DNA of 64,000 nucleotides. It comes from a bacterium. Lineage in GTDB: Bacteria; Myxococcota_A; Bradymonadia; Bradymonadales; Bradymonadaceae. Position 1 is the stretch's first letter. Each line of letters begins with the position of its first letter. A program made the translations under genes and the position numbers. Below are positions 1 through 7,952 of this stretch, piece by piece. Under the pieces are notes generated by a model. The model was not told where the DNA came from, ran no database searches, and saw nothing but the letters and a program-made list of their open reading frames with translations. The DNA is taken from assembly GCA_030427705.1 (NCBI GenBank), contig JAUIBR010000010.1:1-64000 (forward strand), in the 5' to 3' direction.

Positions 1-30
1 CCATCTCTCCCGCGAAAAATCACGGAGTTG

Positions 31-183
31 AGTGTCAACCATGTCGTCGAAAAAAGTGTTACCCATGTACCTACAGAAAAGTGTTACCTATGTACCCGGT
101 GATTACCTGGTTCTTGGCGGCAAGAAACGAATGAAGCCCTGCGGTTAGACAGGGCTTCACTCAACCAGGAAGGATGTAGGTAC
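31..183. repeat. Direct and nested inverted repeats, possible insertion-sequence end
   Basis: Three related direct repeats of the form AGTGTTACCYATGTACC start at 31 (degenerate), 55 and 80, so they are spaced 24-25 bases apart. Nested inverted pairs follow: GTACCTACA 67-75 with TGTAGGTAC 175-183, CCTGGTT 106-112 with AACCAGG 163-169, and a 10-bp stem at 132-159. Regularly spaced binding-site-like repeats are known at the ends of IS21- and IS481-type elements. No transposase is visible, so this may be a remnant or the edge of an element lying left of the window. The assignment is inference. Confidence 0.35.
132..159 (-). terminator. Hairpin downstream of the YgaP-like gene
   Basis: A perfect 10-bp stem, TGAAGCCCTG paired with CAGGGCTTCA around an 8-base loop, lies about 38 bases past the stop of the minus-strand gene. 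On that strand it is followed by a T-rich stretch (TTCGTTTCTT). It could be a Rho-independent terminator, or part of the larger nested inverted repeat around it. Confidence 0.45.
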
Positions 184-197
184 GAAATCGCAGGCGA

Positions 198-392
198 CTA
201 TTCTTCGCAGTCAGAACACGTTTGGAATCCAAAGATTCGATATAGTGGACAGAAACCTGTCACACCCGTGAGGAGCGGAACGAATCCAAGGTAGCCCCAC
301 CATTGCCCCATGGTGAAAGCAATTCCCAAAAGAACCACGCCGAGAGCGACGCGAAAGATTCTTTCGACCATGTGTTCATTGACTTTGAGCAT
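198..392 (-). CDS. YgaP-type transmembrane domain protein (DUF2892)
   Basis: Small inner-membrane protein of 64 residues. Two hydrophobic helices lie at about 13-30 and 35-50. The second ends in TGFCPLY, the signature of the YgaP transmembrane domain. Two further cysteines form a CxxC near the C-terminus (C59 and C62), so a thiol or sulfur-relay role is possible, but no rhodanese domain is attached. The start was chosen because AGGAGG sits five bases upstream of this ATG; a longer in-frame reading up to 476 has no such site. The gene stands alone, divergent from the next gene. Its function is not established from sequence. Confidence 0.8.
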   Translation of the reverse strand: MLKVNEHMVERIFRVALGVVLLGIAFTMGQWWGYLGFVPLLTGVTGFCPLYRIFGFQTCSDCEE

Positions 393-560
393 ATTCGCCT
401 CCTGCGGCATCGTGCTCTCCTGAAGAGCAAAGCGCGTACCAACTCGTTGCATTTCAACAAAACCCCAATAAAACAAGGCCTTGCGTGTGTTCTTTCCCCT
501 GGTTGCATGGCGACGTAAATGCGTAGACCCCTGAAAAATCGAAATTTTTTCGTCAAACCA

Positions 561-604
561 CCAGAACCAAGAACCAAAAACCGAAAACCGAAAACCGAAT
601 ACCG
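561..604. repeat. Solo heptamer array, GAACCAA/AACCGAA family
   Basis: Low-complexity run of units such as AGAACCA and AAAACCG repeated about every seven bases. It lies in the 283-base gap between two divergent genes. The wording matches the arrays that flank the four-helix-bundle gene near 18 kb and the solo array at 13051. No protein is encoded. The rest of the gap holds no recognised gene. Confidence 0.7.
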
Positions 605-675
605 TGTAACCTGCCCACTGCTTGATGCATCGAGATTGTGTAGCTAGACTCCCGCGGAACTATGCAGGTTTGAGC

Positions 676-1512
676 ATGAAACGGTACGTAACTCTCTTAG
701 TATCAGCACTATTTGTACTTTCGTTGGGCTGTTCTGATGACTCCGGGAATCAGGACAATAATGGGACGTCGAATAATAATTCGATGACCAACAACGGGAC
801 GAACAACGACAGCAATAATGAGCCAGAGTTCATGTGCCCGAACGAAGGTGAGTTGGTCTGCGACAACCGCTGCATCAACGTCACGTTCAACATGGATAAC
901 TGCGGTGAGTGCGGGAACTCTTGTGCGGTCGGTTCACAGACGTGCGACGGCGGTGCTTGCCAATGCCTGGGCGACAATACGCTTTGCGGCAACCGGTGCT
1001 TTGACACATCGTCCAACCGTGAACATTGCGGGACCTGCGACAACGAATGCGATATCTCCGAAGCATGCGTAGACAGCAATTGCATCTTGGTTTCGGACCG
1101 AAGCGAGGTCACCGGGGTGCTGCAAGAAACCAACACCGTTCGCTCATCTTCGCAAGATTGCGGAGAGCATGGGCCCAAGTCTGCTGTCGGGGGCTTGCAG
1201 CTCAATGATGAGCTCATGATTGCCGCGCAAGGCCACGCAGAAGACATGGCCGAGAACAACTTCATGGCCCATGAGGGCAGTGATGGAAGCTCGCCAGGTC
1301 AGCGGGCCGACCGTGCGAACTACACTGGCGGATCGGTTGGCGAAAACGTCGCACGTGGTTACCGAACGCCAGAGGCAGTTGTCCAAGGGTGGCTCGACTC
1401 GGATGGCCACTGCAATAACATGATGAACGGCAGTTACAACGAGATTGGTATTGGCTACGCGGTCAGCAATGGCGGCGAAGCGTTTTGGGTTCAGCTGTTC
1501 GGCCGAAGATAG
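676..1512 (+). CDS. CAP/SCP-domain lipoprotein with Cys-rich repeats
   Basis: Exported lipoprotein of 278 residues. The signal peptide ends in a lipobox (LSLGC, Cys19, Ser at +2), which predicts the outer membrane. An Asn/Thr/Ser linker at about 24-50 follows, then two Cys-rich repeats (about 53-135) with the NCGxCGxxC pattern common in myxobacterial surface proteins. The C-terminal part (about 150-278) is a CAP domain: HAEDMA helix, GENVARG and the DGHCNNMM segment. CAP proteins are often extracellular binding proteins; an enzymatic role is unproven. The start at MKRY is chosen for its signal peptide over an upstream in-frame ATG at 622. The stop lies just upstream of the methyltransferase gene, suggesting an operon. 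Confidence 0.85.
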   Translation: MKRYVTLLVSALFVLSLGCSDDSGNQDNNGTSNNNSMTNNGTNNDSNNEPEFMCPNEGELVCDNRCINVTFNMDNCGECGNSCAVGSQTCDGGACQCLGDNTLCGNRCFDTSSNREHCGTCDNECDISEACVDSNCILVSDRSEVTGVLQETNTVRSSSQDCGEHGPKSAVGGLQLNDELMIAAQGHAEDMAENNFMAHEGSDGSSPGQRADRANYTGGSVGENVARGYRTPEAVVQGWLDSDGHCNNMMNGSYNEIGIGYAVSNGGEAFWVQLFGRR

Positions 1513-1523
1513 GAAACACAGAC

Positions 1524-2246
1524 ATGAAAAAGTGGATTTTGGTGGCTGCCCTTGCAGCAGTTGGATGCTCTAGTGCGCCCGAAAAGGCAGACGATATGAC
1601 GGAAGAGGCAAACGGTCATGCTCATCACAAAGAGCACAAACATGGCCACGAAGAAGGCCATATGGGCTTTCACAAGAAGTTCGACAATCCGGAAGCATAC
1701 GTCGATCGGTGGAACGACCCAGCTCGAGACGAATGGCAGAAGCCCAAGGAAATCCTTGCCCAAGCAGGATTCGAAGAGGGCATGACCGTTGCCGATATCG
1801 GAACCGGTACCGGCTATTTCGTGCCGCACCTTTCGGAAGCGGTTGGACCCACGGGAAAGGTCTACGCGCTTGATATTGAACAGGCGATGGTCGACTACAC
1901 GACCAAGGCTTCGCAAGAGAAAGGCCTGACCAATGTTGAGGTCCGCAAGATCGGTTTTGACGGCCCAGGCACTGACGATGGCGAAGTTGACCGCTTTATC
2001 GTTGTCAATACATGGCATCATATCAATAACCGTTTGGAGTACAGCAAGACTCTGATGAAGGCGACCAAGCCGGGTGGAGCCGTGGTCATCGTCGACTTCA
2101 AGATGGACTCACCAATGGGACCTCCTAAGGACCACCGTTTGGCGCCAGATAAGGTGATTGAAGAACTCACGTCGGCAGGATTCCAAGCCGAGCTGCTGCC
2201 GCTTGAGCTGCCTCGTCAGTACGTCGTGGTTGGTACACGACCTTGA
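1524..2246 (+). CDS. Exported SAM-dependent methyltransferase-like lipoprotein
   Basis: Class I methyltransferase fold behind a lipoprotein signal (VGC, Cys15). A His-rich stretch at about 33-48 could bind a metal. The fold is clear: DIGTGTGYF (SAM loop), ALDIE (acidic end of strand 2), NTWHHI, and KPGGAVVIVDF. The start follows AGGAAA, 11 bases after the previous stop. SAM is not normally found outside the cytoplasm, so the role of an exported family member is unclear: it may bind another ligand or be inactive. The next gene overlaps by four bases, so the two are probably translationally coupled. Confidence 0.82.
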   Translation: MKKWILVAALAAVGCSSAPEKADDMTEEANGHAHHKEHKHGHEEGHMGFHKKFDNPEAYVDRWNDPARDEWQKPKEILAQAGFEEGMTVADIGTGTGYFVPHLSEAVGPTGKVYALDIEQAMVDYTTKASQEKGLTNVEVRKIGFDGPGTDDGEVDRFIVVNTWHHINNRLEYSKTLMKATKPGGAVVIVDFKMDSPMGPPKDHRLAPDKVIEELTSAGFQAELLPLELPRQYVVVGTRP

Positions 2247-3136
2247 TTTTCCTGGTCCTCTCACTCGCCGCAGGAATCGCTGCGGCGCTCACATTTGCAA
2301 ATCGTGCGGAGTGGGAGACCAAGCGCAGCCGGGCTGTGCTCGTAGCGGCCTTTGTGATGTTCGTCATCGGCGCACTGACCCTTCCTGGCGGCTACATCAT
2401 TCAAAAGATTATTGGGCGGCTGGCGATGCCGATTGGCATGCTCTGGGCGCTATCGGCGTTGCTTGGAATAGTCGGAGTTGCTTTCAAAAACCGTGGGATG
2501 GCGGCATCCTGCTTCGCCCTCTTCCTGGGGCTTACATTGGCGGGAAGCTCCCTGGTGGGCGGCTGGATGGCATACTGGCTGGAAGAGGACTTTGCGACGG
2601 TTCGGCCGTTTGACGAGGGAAAGTTCGACGCAGTCTTAGTGTTGGGAGGCGGGACGAGCAGTCGTCGCGGCTACTCTCAGGTCGCTGAGTCTGGTGACCG
2701 GGTCGTGTTGGGCGCGCGCCTGTACCACAGCGGTCAAACGCCACTTCTATTGACCTCGGGTTCTTCGATTCCGGGGCTGGGCGCCATTCACGATTCGTCG
2801 AAAACTACGATGCGGATCTGGTCCGACCTGGGTGTTCCAGAGACTGCAGTTCTACGTATTCCGGACCCCAAGAACACCAGTGAGGAGTTCGCCGCGTTGG
2901 CGGAGCTGCAAAAAGAGAAGGGCTGGAAACGAGTGGGCGTTGTGACATCCGCCTGGCATATGCGACGTGCCATGAAACTCGCGGAAGCAAACGGCCTAGA
3001 GGTCGTCGCGCTACCGGGTGATTTTCGGGGCGATACGGACTACGAGGGTATCTTGAGTTTCATCCCAGACCCGCAAGGTTTCTCGCTGACCTACCGCGTT
3101 TGTTGGGAGTTACTGGGAGCCGCGGTTGGGCGGTAG
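2243..3136 (+). CDS. YdcF/ElyC-family (DUF218) membrane protein
   Basis: 297 residues with several N-terminal hydrophobic helices (about 1-20, 33-53, 60-80, 87-112) and a C-terminal DUF218 domain from about 128. Visible motifs are AVLVLGGG, LLTSGSS, NTSEEF and VVTSAWHMRRA, matching the ElyC/SanA/YdcF family, which is linked to envelope biogenesis in enterobacteria. The exact reaction is unknown. The start is a TTG within TTGA, overlapping the upstream stop, which implies coupling to the methyltransferase lipoprotein. Confidence 0.85.
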   Translation: MIFLVLSLAAGIAAALTFANRAEWETKRSRAVLVAAFVMFVIGALTLPGGYIIQKIIGRLAMPIGMLWALSALLGIVGVAFKNRGMAASCFALFLGLTLAGSSLVGGWMAYWLEEDFATVRPFDEGKFDAVLVLGGGTSSRRGYSQVAESGDRVVLGARLYHSGQTPLLLTSGSSIPGLGAIHDSSKTTMRIWSDLGVPETAVLRIPDPKNTSEEFAALAELQKEKGWKRVGVVTSAWHMRRAMKLAEANGLEVVALPGDFRGDTDYEGILSFIPDPQGFSLTYRVCWELLGAAVGR

Positions 3137-3366
3137 CCAAGGCGCGGCTGGAGACGCTCGAAGAGACACAGAGGCTCTCAATGGAGACCGGAGGCTCGGA
3201 GACCCGGAGGGTTTCTTGTTGGGGATATCGTTCGCTCCGCCAGTTTGTGGCGAGTCCGCTACCAACCCAAATAGAAAACCCTCCCCGCCTCCGCGACTCT
3301 GCGTCTCATTGGAGAGCCCTCCGCGCCTCCGACTCCGCGTCTCTGCTCGACGCTGAAAGCGACTCG
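3137..3366. repeat. Imperfect inverted repeat of GAGACGCGGAG-type words
   Basis: This 245-base gap contains no gene. Its first part carries words such as GAGACACAGAGGCTCTC and GGAGACCGGAGGCTCGGAG. Its second part (about 3275-3355) carries the complementary words CCTCCCCGCCTCCGCG and CTCCGACTCCGCGTCTCTG. The two arms can pair imperfectly over roughly 50-70 bases. The repeat begins directly after the stop codon of the DUF218 gene. It may act as a terminator or be a degenerate dispersed element. Confidence 0.6.
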
Positions 3367-3381
3367 CTGTAGATTCGCTTC

Positions 3382-4689
3382 ATGACTGACGGCCACGATG
3401 ATCTAGAGAACAAGCTACTTAGCGGCGACGGTAAGTGGTGGGAGTTCCTTGACCCTGAGACGTATCAGGTGAAGGACAACCTGCCGGCGGCCACGCGTTC
3501 GTCATCGGGCATGATCGACTGGAGCAAGGCTCAGAAGAAACGGTCTCCGGGACCGCTTGGTTTTGGATTCTTCAACCGGTGTGATGCGTGTGGTCATCCT
3601 TGTCCGCCGGATTTCACGTTTTGCGTCCACTGTGGTGGAAACCCCCGTGCTCCGCAGTCCATCTACACATACACGATCGTCATCAAAGAGGTGGACAATC
3701 CCGCCGCCCGGGACGCGGTGGCCGAGATCATCACCGAGGCCAGCCACGACTTACAGCTGGCGGAAGTCTCAAAGATTCTGGATGAGCTACCGGCCGTCTT
3801 CAACGTCCATGAACGCAAAGACCGTATTGGTGCAGTTCTGACGCGATTTGCGGAGCTTGGCGTCTACGGCAAGGCGTTCAACGTGCAGGACCCATCCATT
3901 CCCTGGATATCGGAGACGTTTGAGACCATCTTGCGCGACCCGAAGATTCTGGTTCTGGCGCTGGCTGCCATCGCGGCGTCGGTGGCATCGCTGGTCTTCG
4001 TCGGGTGGGGCTTGTTCTTTGTGTCACTGCTCGCTTTGTTTGGGTTGTTCTACTACCGGCTCACCTGGTTCCGCGGACGTTATGAGTTTGACGTTAATCG
4101 CGTGTTGGACCGCTGCAGCGGGTTTGACGGGATTCGGTCGGATGCCGTGGATCGATTGTCTCGCATTCAGGACGACGACGTGCGCGGACAGCTGACCATC
4201 TGTCTCATGGAGTATTACGCGCTGCATACCCAGTTTCGCGCGTATGAGAGCGAGTACGGCGATGTGCTTCTGCGTAGCGACCATGCATTACGTGAGCTGA
4301 TGGAGCAGATCCTCAGCGTGTCAGGGAAGTTCGCCGATCTGGAGTTTCATCTGGCCGGGATTGAGCCCGCGGCGCTGAACCAACGCGCAGCAGCACTGCA
4401 ACAGAAGCTTGAATCTGCGGGTCCTACGGAAGCCGACCTTATCCAGAAGGAGCTAGCGACGCTCAATAAAGAGCGTCAACAGTACGGACAGATGAAAGAC
4501 CTGATGCAGCAGTTCCGGCAACGCATGCGCGCGCTGGCGAGCGCGATGGAAGCCCTTCGGGTGCGCGTGGCTTCAGTGCGCCGAGAGCGCGACGCGCGAT
4601 TTGAAGAAATTCCGATGGAGGCTATCCTGCGCGAGCTCGATGACGAACTTGAGGTCTTTGAGCAGACGGTTCACGCCCTGGAAGCCTGA
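3382..4689 (+). CDS. Zinc-ribbon, membrane-anchored coiled-coil protein
   Basis: 435 residues, not recognised as a named family. A zinc ribbon lies at about 67-86 (CDACGHPC then CVHCGG). Two adjacent hydrophobic helices at about 190-230 should anchor it in the membrane. The C-terminal third (about 325-430) is rich in Gln, Glu, Arg and Leu heptads and looks like a long coiled coil. A scaffold or signalling role is possible but not shown. The downstream gene starts within the stop codon (TGATG), indicating coupled translation. Confidence 0.7.
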   Translation: MTDGHDDLENKLLSGDGKWWEFLDPETYQVKDNLPAATRSSSGMIDWSKAQKKRSPGPLGFGFFNRCDACGHPCPPDFTFCVHCGGNPRAPQSIYTYTIVIKEVDNPAARDAVAEIITEASHDLQLAEVSKILDELPAVFNVHERKDRIGAVLTRFAELGVYGKAFNVQDPSIPWISETFETILRDPKILVLALAAIAASVASLVFVGWGLFFVSLLALFGLFYYRLTWFRGRYEFDVNRVLDRCSGFDGIRSDAVDRLSRIQDDDVRGQLTICLMEYYALHTQFRAYESEYGDVLLRSDHALRELMEQILSVSGKFADLEFHLAGIEPAALNQRAAALQQKLESAGPTEADLIQKELATLNKERQQYGQMKDLMQQFRQRMRALASAMEALRVRVASVRRERDARFEEIPMEAILRELDDELEVFEQTVHALEA

Positions 4690-5660
4690 TGTACCCCCTC
4701 CCAAAATCTGAGTTCGCCGACGAACTTTACGCTCGTGGCCGAGCACTCGCCGAAGCTGGATTACGCCTTCAACATATTGTCTGGGACGCAGATGAGGTGC
4801 TCTGGGACTGGGCCTTGGACGGCCGCCGCGCGGCGCTGGGTGTGCCCAAGATGTTCTTCAAACGCGAGTACGGACATCGCGAATGGGTTCGCCTGAAACC
4901 GGGCGTCTGGGAGCTGATTTGGGGCATCAAAGATGTCCAAGATGACCTCGGAGACACAGGTTTCATGCGCATCTCGACCAATGGGTATGCCTGGCGTCTG
5001 TTCCGTTTTGCACACGAGATTCCCGGGTTCGCGGACCTGGTTGGTGAGCCTGCTGATGCCGAAGTCTATCGCGGTTGGAACGGACATCCGCGGATGTTCT
5101 TTCGAACCGATTACGTGCGTTGCATGCAGGAGCTCTTCGCTGCGGATGCCGAGGGCGAGGTCGAGGCAGCAGTTAGTGGCTTGAATGGCGCTCGGGAGCT
5201 GGTTCTGAGTCACTTCCAAAACACGCCATTTGAGACCAGCCTTAAGCTCCCAGAACTCGCACAATTATTGGGTAAGCCGGGGTTTGACGATGCATTCATC
5301 CTTGTCGACGACAGCGGTAAGAACGTGAAGCGGTTCGCTGCCAGCGGACGTATTGGAATCAAAGCGGTTGTGCCCGCAAAACACACCAGCAAGATTCCAC
5401 CAAACGTGGCGTTTCAGAACCCGAGAGCCCACGTCAGAACACTGTCAAATAATGTCGCTATTGCATTGGCGGAACAGTTTGAGGTGGCATTGGAGCAACG
5501 CGGGGAATCCGCGTTCTTAGTAGCCGAAAGCAGTAACACCGTGCCTTCGAACTACCGCGCCACAGAGTTCACCGTGGACATTCCGAGCGAACGAATTGGT
5601 GGAGAGTGGTTTCAGCCAGTTCAGCGGCTGAAAGATGCGTGGAAGCCGAAGCGAACTTAG
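4689..5660 (+). CDS. HAD-like hydrolase superfamily protein
   Basis: 323 residues. The N-terminal IVWDADEVLW matches the HAD motif I DxD(x)4. ISTNG fits motif II, and FILVDDSGKNVKRF fits motif IV with its acidic pair. A cap-like insert with several Trp residues lies between motifs I and II. Likely a phosphatase, substrate unknown. The start overlaps the previous stop. The 3' end meets the convergent ubiE gene: the two stop codons overlap (TAG at 5658-5660 and, on the other strand, TAA at 5657-5659). Confidence 0.75.
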   Translation: MYPLPKSEFADELYARGRALAEAGLRLQHIVWDADEVLWDWALDGRRAALGVPKMFFKREYGHREWVRLKPGVWELIWGIKDVQDDLGDTGFMRISTNGYAWRLFRFAHEIPGFADLVGEPADAEVYRGWNGHPRMFFRTDYVRCMQELFAADAEGEVEAAVSGLNGARELVLSHFQNTPFETSLKLPELAQLLGKPGFDDAFILVDDSGKNVKRFAASGRIGIKAVVPAKHTSKIPPNVAFQNPRAHVRTLSNNVAIALAEQFEVALEQRGESAFLVAESSNTVPSNYRATEFTVDIPSERIGGEWFQPVQRLKDAWKPKRT

Positions 5661-6346
5661 GCGACGGTGCCGACGTACAGGTACGCGATTCCGCCCGAAA
5701 GTGATGTGTACTTGGCGTCGGAAAACTTGCCAGTATCTGTCATCATTTTCACGAAGTCTTCGCCGCATGGGAACGCAGCCGAAGTACGGTTGAGGTACTC
5801 ATAGGCTTGCTTGTTGCCACTCATCATGCCGCCAACCGTGGGGATGACGACCTTGCTGTAGACGTTGAAGAGGGGCTTCATGACACCACGTGGCTGACCA
5901 AACTCAAGGATGACGACGCGACCGCCCGGCTTGACGACACGTGCCATACTCTCAAGCGCTTGGCTGGGCACATCGACGTTGCGGATTCCGAACGAAATGG
6001 ACGCGACATCAAACACATCGTCGTCATACGTCAGGTTCATCGCATCTTGGACTTCCCATTCGATTTCCACGCCAGCGGCAGCAGCTTTGTCTGGCGCGAA
6101 GTCCAACATCTCTTTGCAGAAGTCGGTGCCGACAACGCGTCCTTCGGGACCGACGGCCTCCTTGAACTCAAGCGCCAGGTCACCAGTTCCGGTGGCACAG
6201 TCGAGGACAGCATCGCCAGGTTGTACGAGGCTCTGCTTAACAACCTTCTTTCGCCAGAGGTGGTGAATACCCATCGAAAGCACGGTGTTCGTGGAGTCAT
6301 AGGTACCCGCGATTTCTGCGAACATATCTCTAACTTCTTCCGACAT
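5657..6346 (-). CDS. ubiE: UbiE/MenG quinone methyltransferase
   Basis: 229 residues, the usual length for this family. It methylates the quinone ring late in ubiquinone or menaquinone synthesis; in Myxococcota-like bacteria demethylmenaquinone is the likelier substrate. Visible motifs: MFAEIAGTYD at the N-terminus, LDCATGTGDLAL (SAM binding), SFGIRNV, PGGRVVILEFGQP and the Y(S)xVxP segment before NRTSAAFP. It lies eight bases after aroF on the same strand, which makes an aromatic-to-quinone operon plausible. Confidence 0.9.
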   Translation of the reverse strand: MSEEVRDMFAEIAGTYDSTNTVLSMGIHHLWRKKVVKQSLVQPGDAVLDCATGTGDLALEFKEAVGPEGRVVGTDFCKEMLDFAPDKAAAAGVEIEWEVQDAMNLTYDDDVFDVASISFGIRNVDVPSQALESMARVVKPGGRVVILEFGQPRGVMKPLFNVYSKVVIPTVGGMMSGNKQAYEYLNRTSAAFPCGEDFVKMMTDTGKFSDAKYTSLSGGIAYLYVGTVA

Positions 6347-6354
6347 GGCGTGCT

Positions 6355-7218
6355 CTATTTTGGGAGTTTTCGGCCGACGGCCGCAGCGACGGGACCAAGG
6401 CTTTGGTGCATCGCTTTGAATTCAGCTGGTGTCATCGCCTGGTCGCCATCCGAGAGGGCGACTTCAGGGTTGTGATGAATCTCAACCATCGCGCCATCCA
6501 AACCGGCTGCGACTGCAGCACGTGTGATGGCGGGGATAATCTTTGGAAGGCCGGTCGCGTGGCTCGGATCGACGATCACCGGGAGGTGCGTCTCTTCTTT
6601 CGCCCAGATTGCGCCGGCCAAATCCAACGTGAAGCGTGTCTCGCCCGAGAACGACCGAATGCCGCGTTCACAAAGGATGATATTGTCGTTGCCACCGTTT
6701 GCGATGTACTCGGCGGCGAGTAGCCATTCGCGAAGGGTAGAGCCGAATCCGCGCTTGAGCATGACTGGCTTCTTCGTTTCGCCAATCGCCTTCAGCAGCG
6801 CAAAGTTGTGCATATTGCGCGTTCCGATCTGGAATGCGTCGATGCGTGGCTCCATATCTTCGATGTCTTCGACCGACATGACTTCGGTGACGCATGGCAT
6901 TTCCGCGCGCAGCGAAGCGCGGCGCAGAAGTTCGATCCCCTCAAGTCCCATGCCTTGGAACGAATAAGGCGATGTGCGTGGTTTGAATGCGCCGCCTCGG
7001 AGCACGGATGCACCGAGGTCGCGGACTTCAAGCGCCGCTTTTTCGATCTGGTCGCCAGATTCGACGGCGCAAGGACCAGCGATGAGCACGAAGTCCTCGC
7101 CGCCAAAGGCGACGTTTCCGATCGACACGGTGCGCCCTTCCGGGAAACGCGAACGGTGTACGAGTGGGTACTCCGTGTCCACGTTGCTTGAGATGGGTTT
7201 TGCGCCTGCTTCGGACAT
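6355..7218 (-). CDS. aroF: 3-deoxy-7-phosphoheptulonate synthase, AroF/KdsA-like class
   Basis: Cytoplasmic first enzyme of the shikimate pathway, condensing phosphoenolpyruvate with erythrose 4-phosphate. 287 residues match the short type I-beta DAHP synthase related to KDO8P synthase. Visible motifs: IAGPCAVES, LRGGAFKPRTSPYSFQG, QIGTRNMHNF, KRGFGSTLREWL, ILCERGIRSF, VIVDPSHATG and DGAMVEIHHNPE. It has no N-terminal ACT or C-terminal chorismate mutase domain. AAGGA lies nine bases before the ATG. ubiE follows. Confidence 0.92.
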   Translation of the reverse strand: MSEAGAKPISSNVDTEYPLVHRSRFPEGRTVSIGNVAFGGEDFVLIAGPCAVESGDQIEKAALEVRDLGASVLRGGAFKPRTSPYSFQGMGLEGIELLRRASLRAEMPCVTEVMSVEDIEDMEPRIDAFQIGTRNMHNFALLKAIGETKKPVMLKRGFGSTLREWLLAAEYIANGGNDNIILCERGIRSFSGETRFTLDLAGAIWAKEETHLPVIVDPSHATGLPKIIPAITRAAVAAGLDGAMVEIHHNPEVALSDGDQAMTPAEFKAMHQSLGPVAAAVGRKLPK

Positions 7219-7325
7219 GACTGCTATTCCTTGGTCCGCGTCATTGCGGTCACTCTTCGAACAATCGGTGCGACCACTGAAATTTCAATTTTTTTTGAAA
7301 ACAGTGAATCACGGCTGAATTGCTA

Positions 7326-7937
7326 TCAGTTTCCATGCTCAATGGCAAGTGACTCAACCGTTCGAATCATCGCCGCGGTGGCCTTGATGATTCGGTCGGC
7401 TCGGCCGCGTTCCACCCGGATCTCGAGGGCGGTCTTTAGGCAGCTGCTTGCGTAGTCATACTCACCTCGCGCAGATGCGCACCGGCCGTCGTATTCCCAG
7501 ACAAAGTCGCGATAGACCTCCAACGTTACGTCCTGATCAATCTCGGCCAGAAACTCGGCCCACGGCGAAATCTCTTCGCCGTTTCGGAACCTCCATCGGT
7601 TCAAATTCATCTTACCTAAGAATAAAGCTTTTTTGCGGTTAAGGTCTGACCAGAGTCGGTTTGCTTCGGACTGCGCCTGCACGGCAGGTTCGTAGTCGCG
7701 ACGCATGGCATGCAGGCGGGCGAGCTTGTTCAACGCGCGGCCGAGGTCAGCGATAGCCAACTCATCGGGAGCCTCAGGATCAACTAGATCGCGCAAGTTC
7801 GCCACGGTGAGCTTGTGACGTTCGATCGCCGCTTCGTCCACGGACGGGTCATCTTCAACTAGGTCTTTTGTGTTCGTCACTTTGATCTCTGAAACCCAAA
7901 ATTCGAGCAGAGCATATCCAATGAGCACGGCAATCAC
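7326..7937 (-). CDS. Small TPR-like protein
   Basis: 203 residues, GTG start, no strong ribosome site, so the start is uncertain. A short hydrophobic N-terminus (residues 1-15) may be a membrane anchor. The middle and C-terminal parts carry paired amphipathic helices with Ala, Leu and Tyr spacing typical of tetratricopeptide repeats, for example LAIADLGRALNKLARL and YEPAVQAQSEANRLW. The 5' end lies 15 bases from the divergent start of the barrel gene. No specific function is recognised. Confidence 0.6.
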   Translation of the reverse strand: MIAVLIGYALLEFWVSEIKVTNTKDLVEDDPSVDEAAIERHKLTVANLRDLVDPEAPDELAIADLGRALNKLARLHAMRRDYEPAVQAQSEANRLWSDLNRKKALFLGKMNLNRWRFRNGEEISPWAEFLAEIDQDVTLEVYRDFVWEYDGRCASARGEYDYASSCLKTALEIRVERGRADRIIKATAAMIRTVESLAIEHGN

Positions 7938-7952
7938 AGCGTTGGAGTTAAG

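Noticed and set aside
622-675. Earlier start for the CAP lipoprotein
   Set aside because: It would put 18 residues ahead of an excellent lipoprotein signal peptide.
7275-7306. Inverted repeat CACTG...CAGTG with TTTCAA/TTGAAA core
   Set aside because: It lies between the TPR-like stop and aroF and could be a terminator or operator, but stem mismatches and lack of a T-run leave it unsupported.
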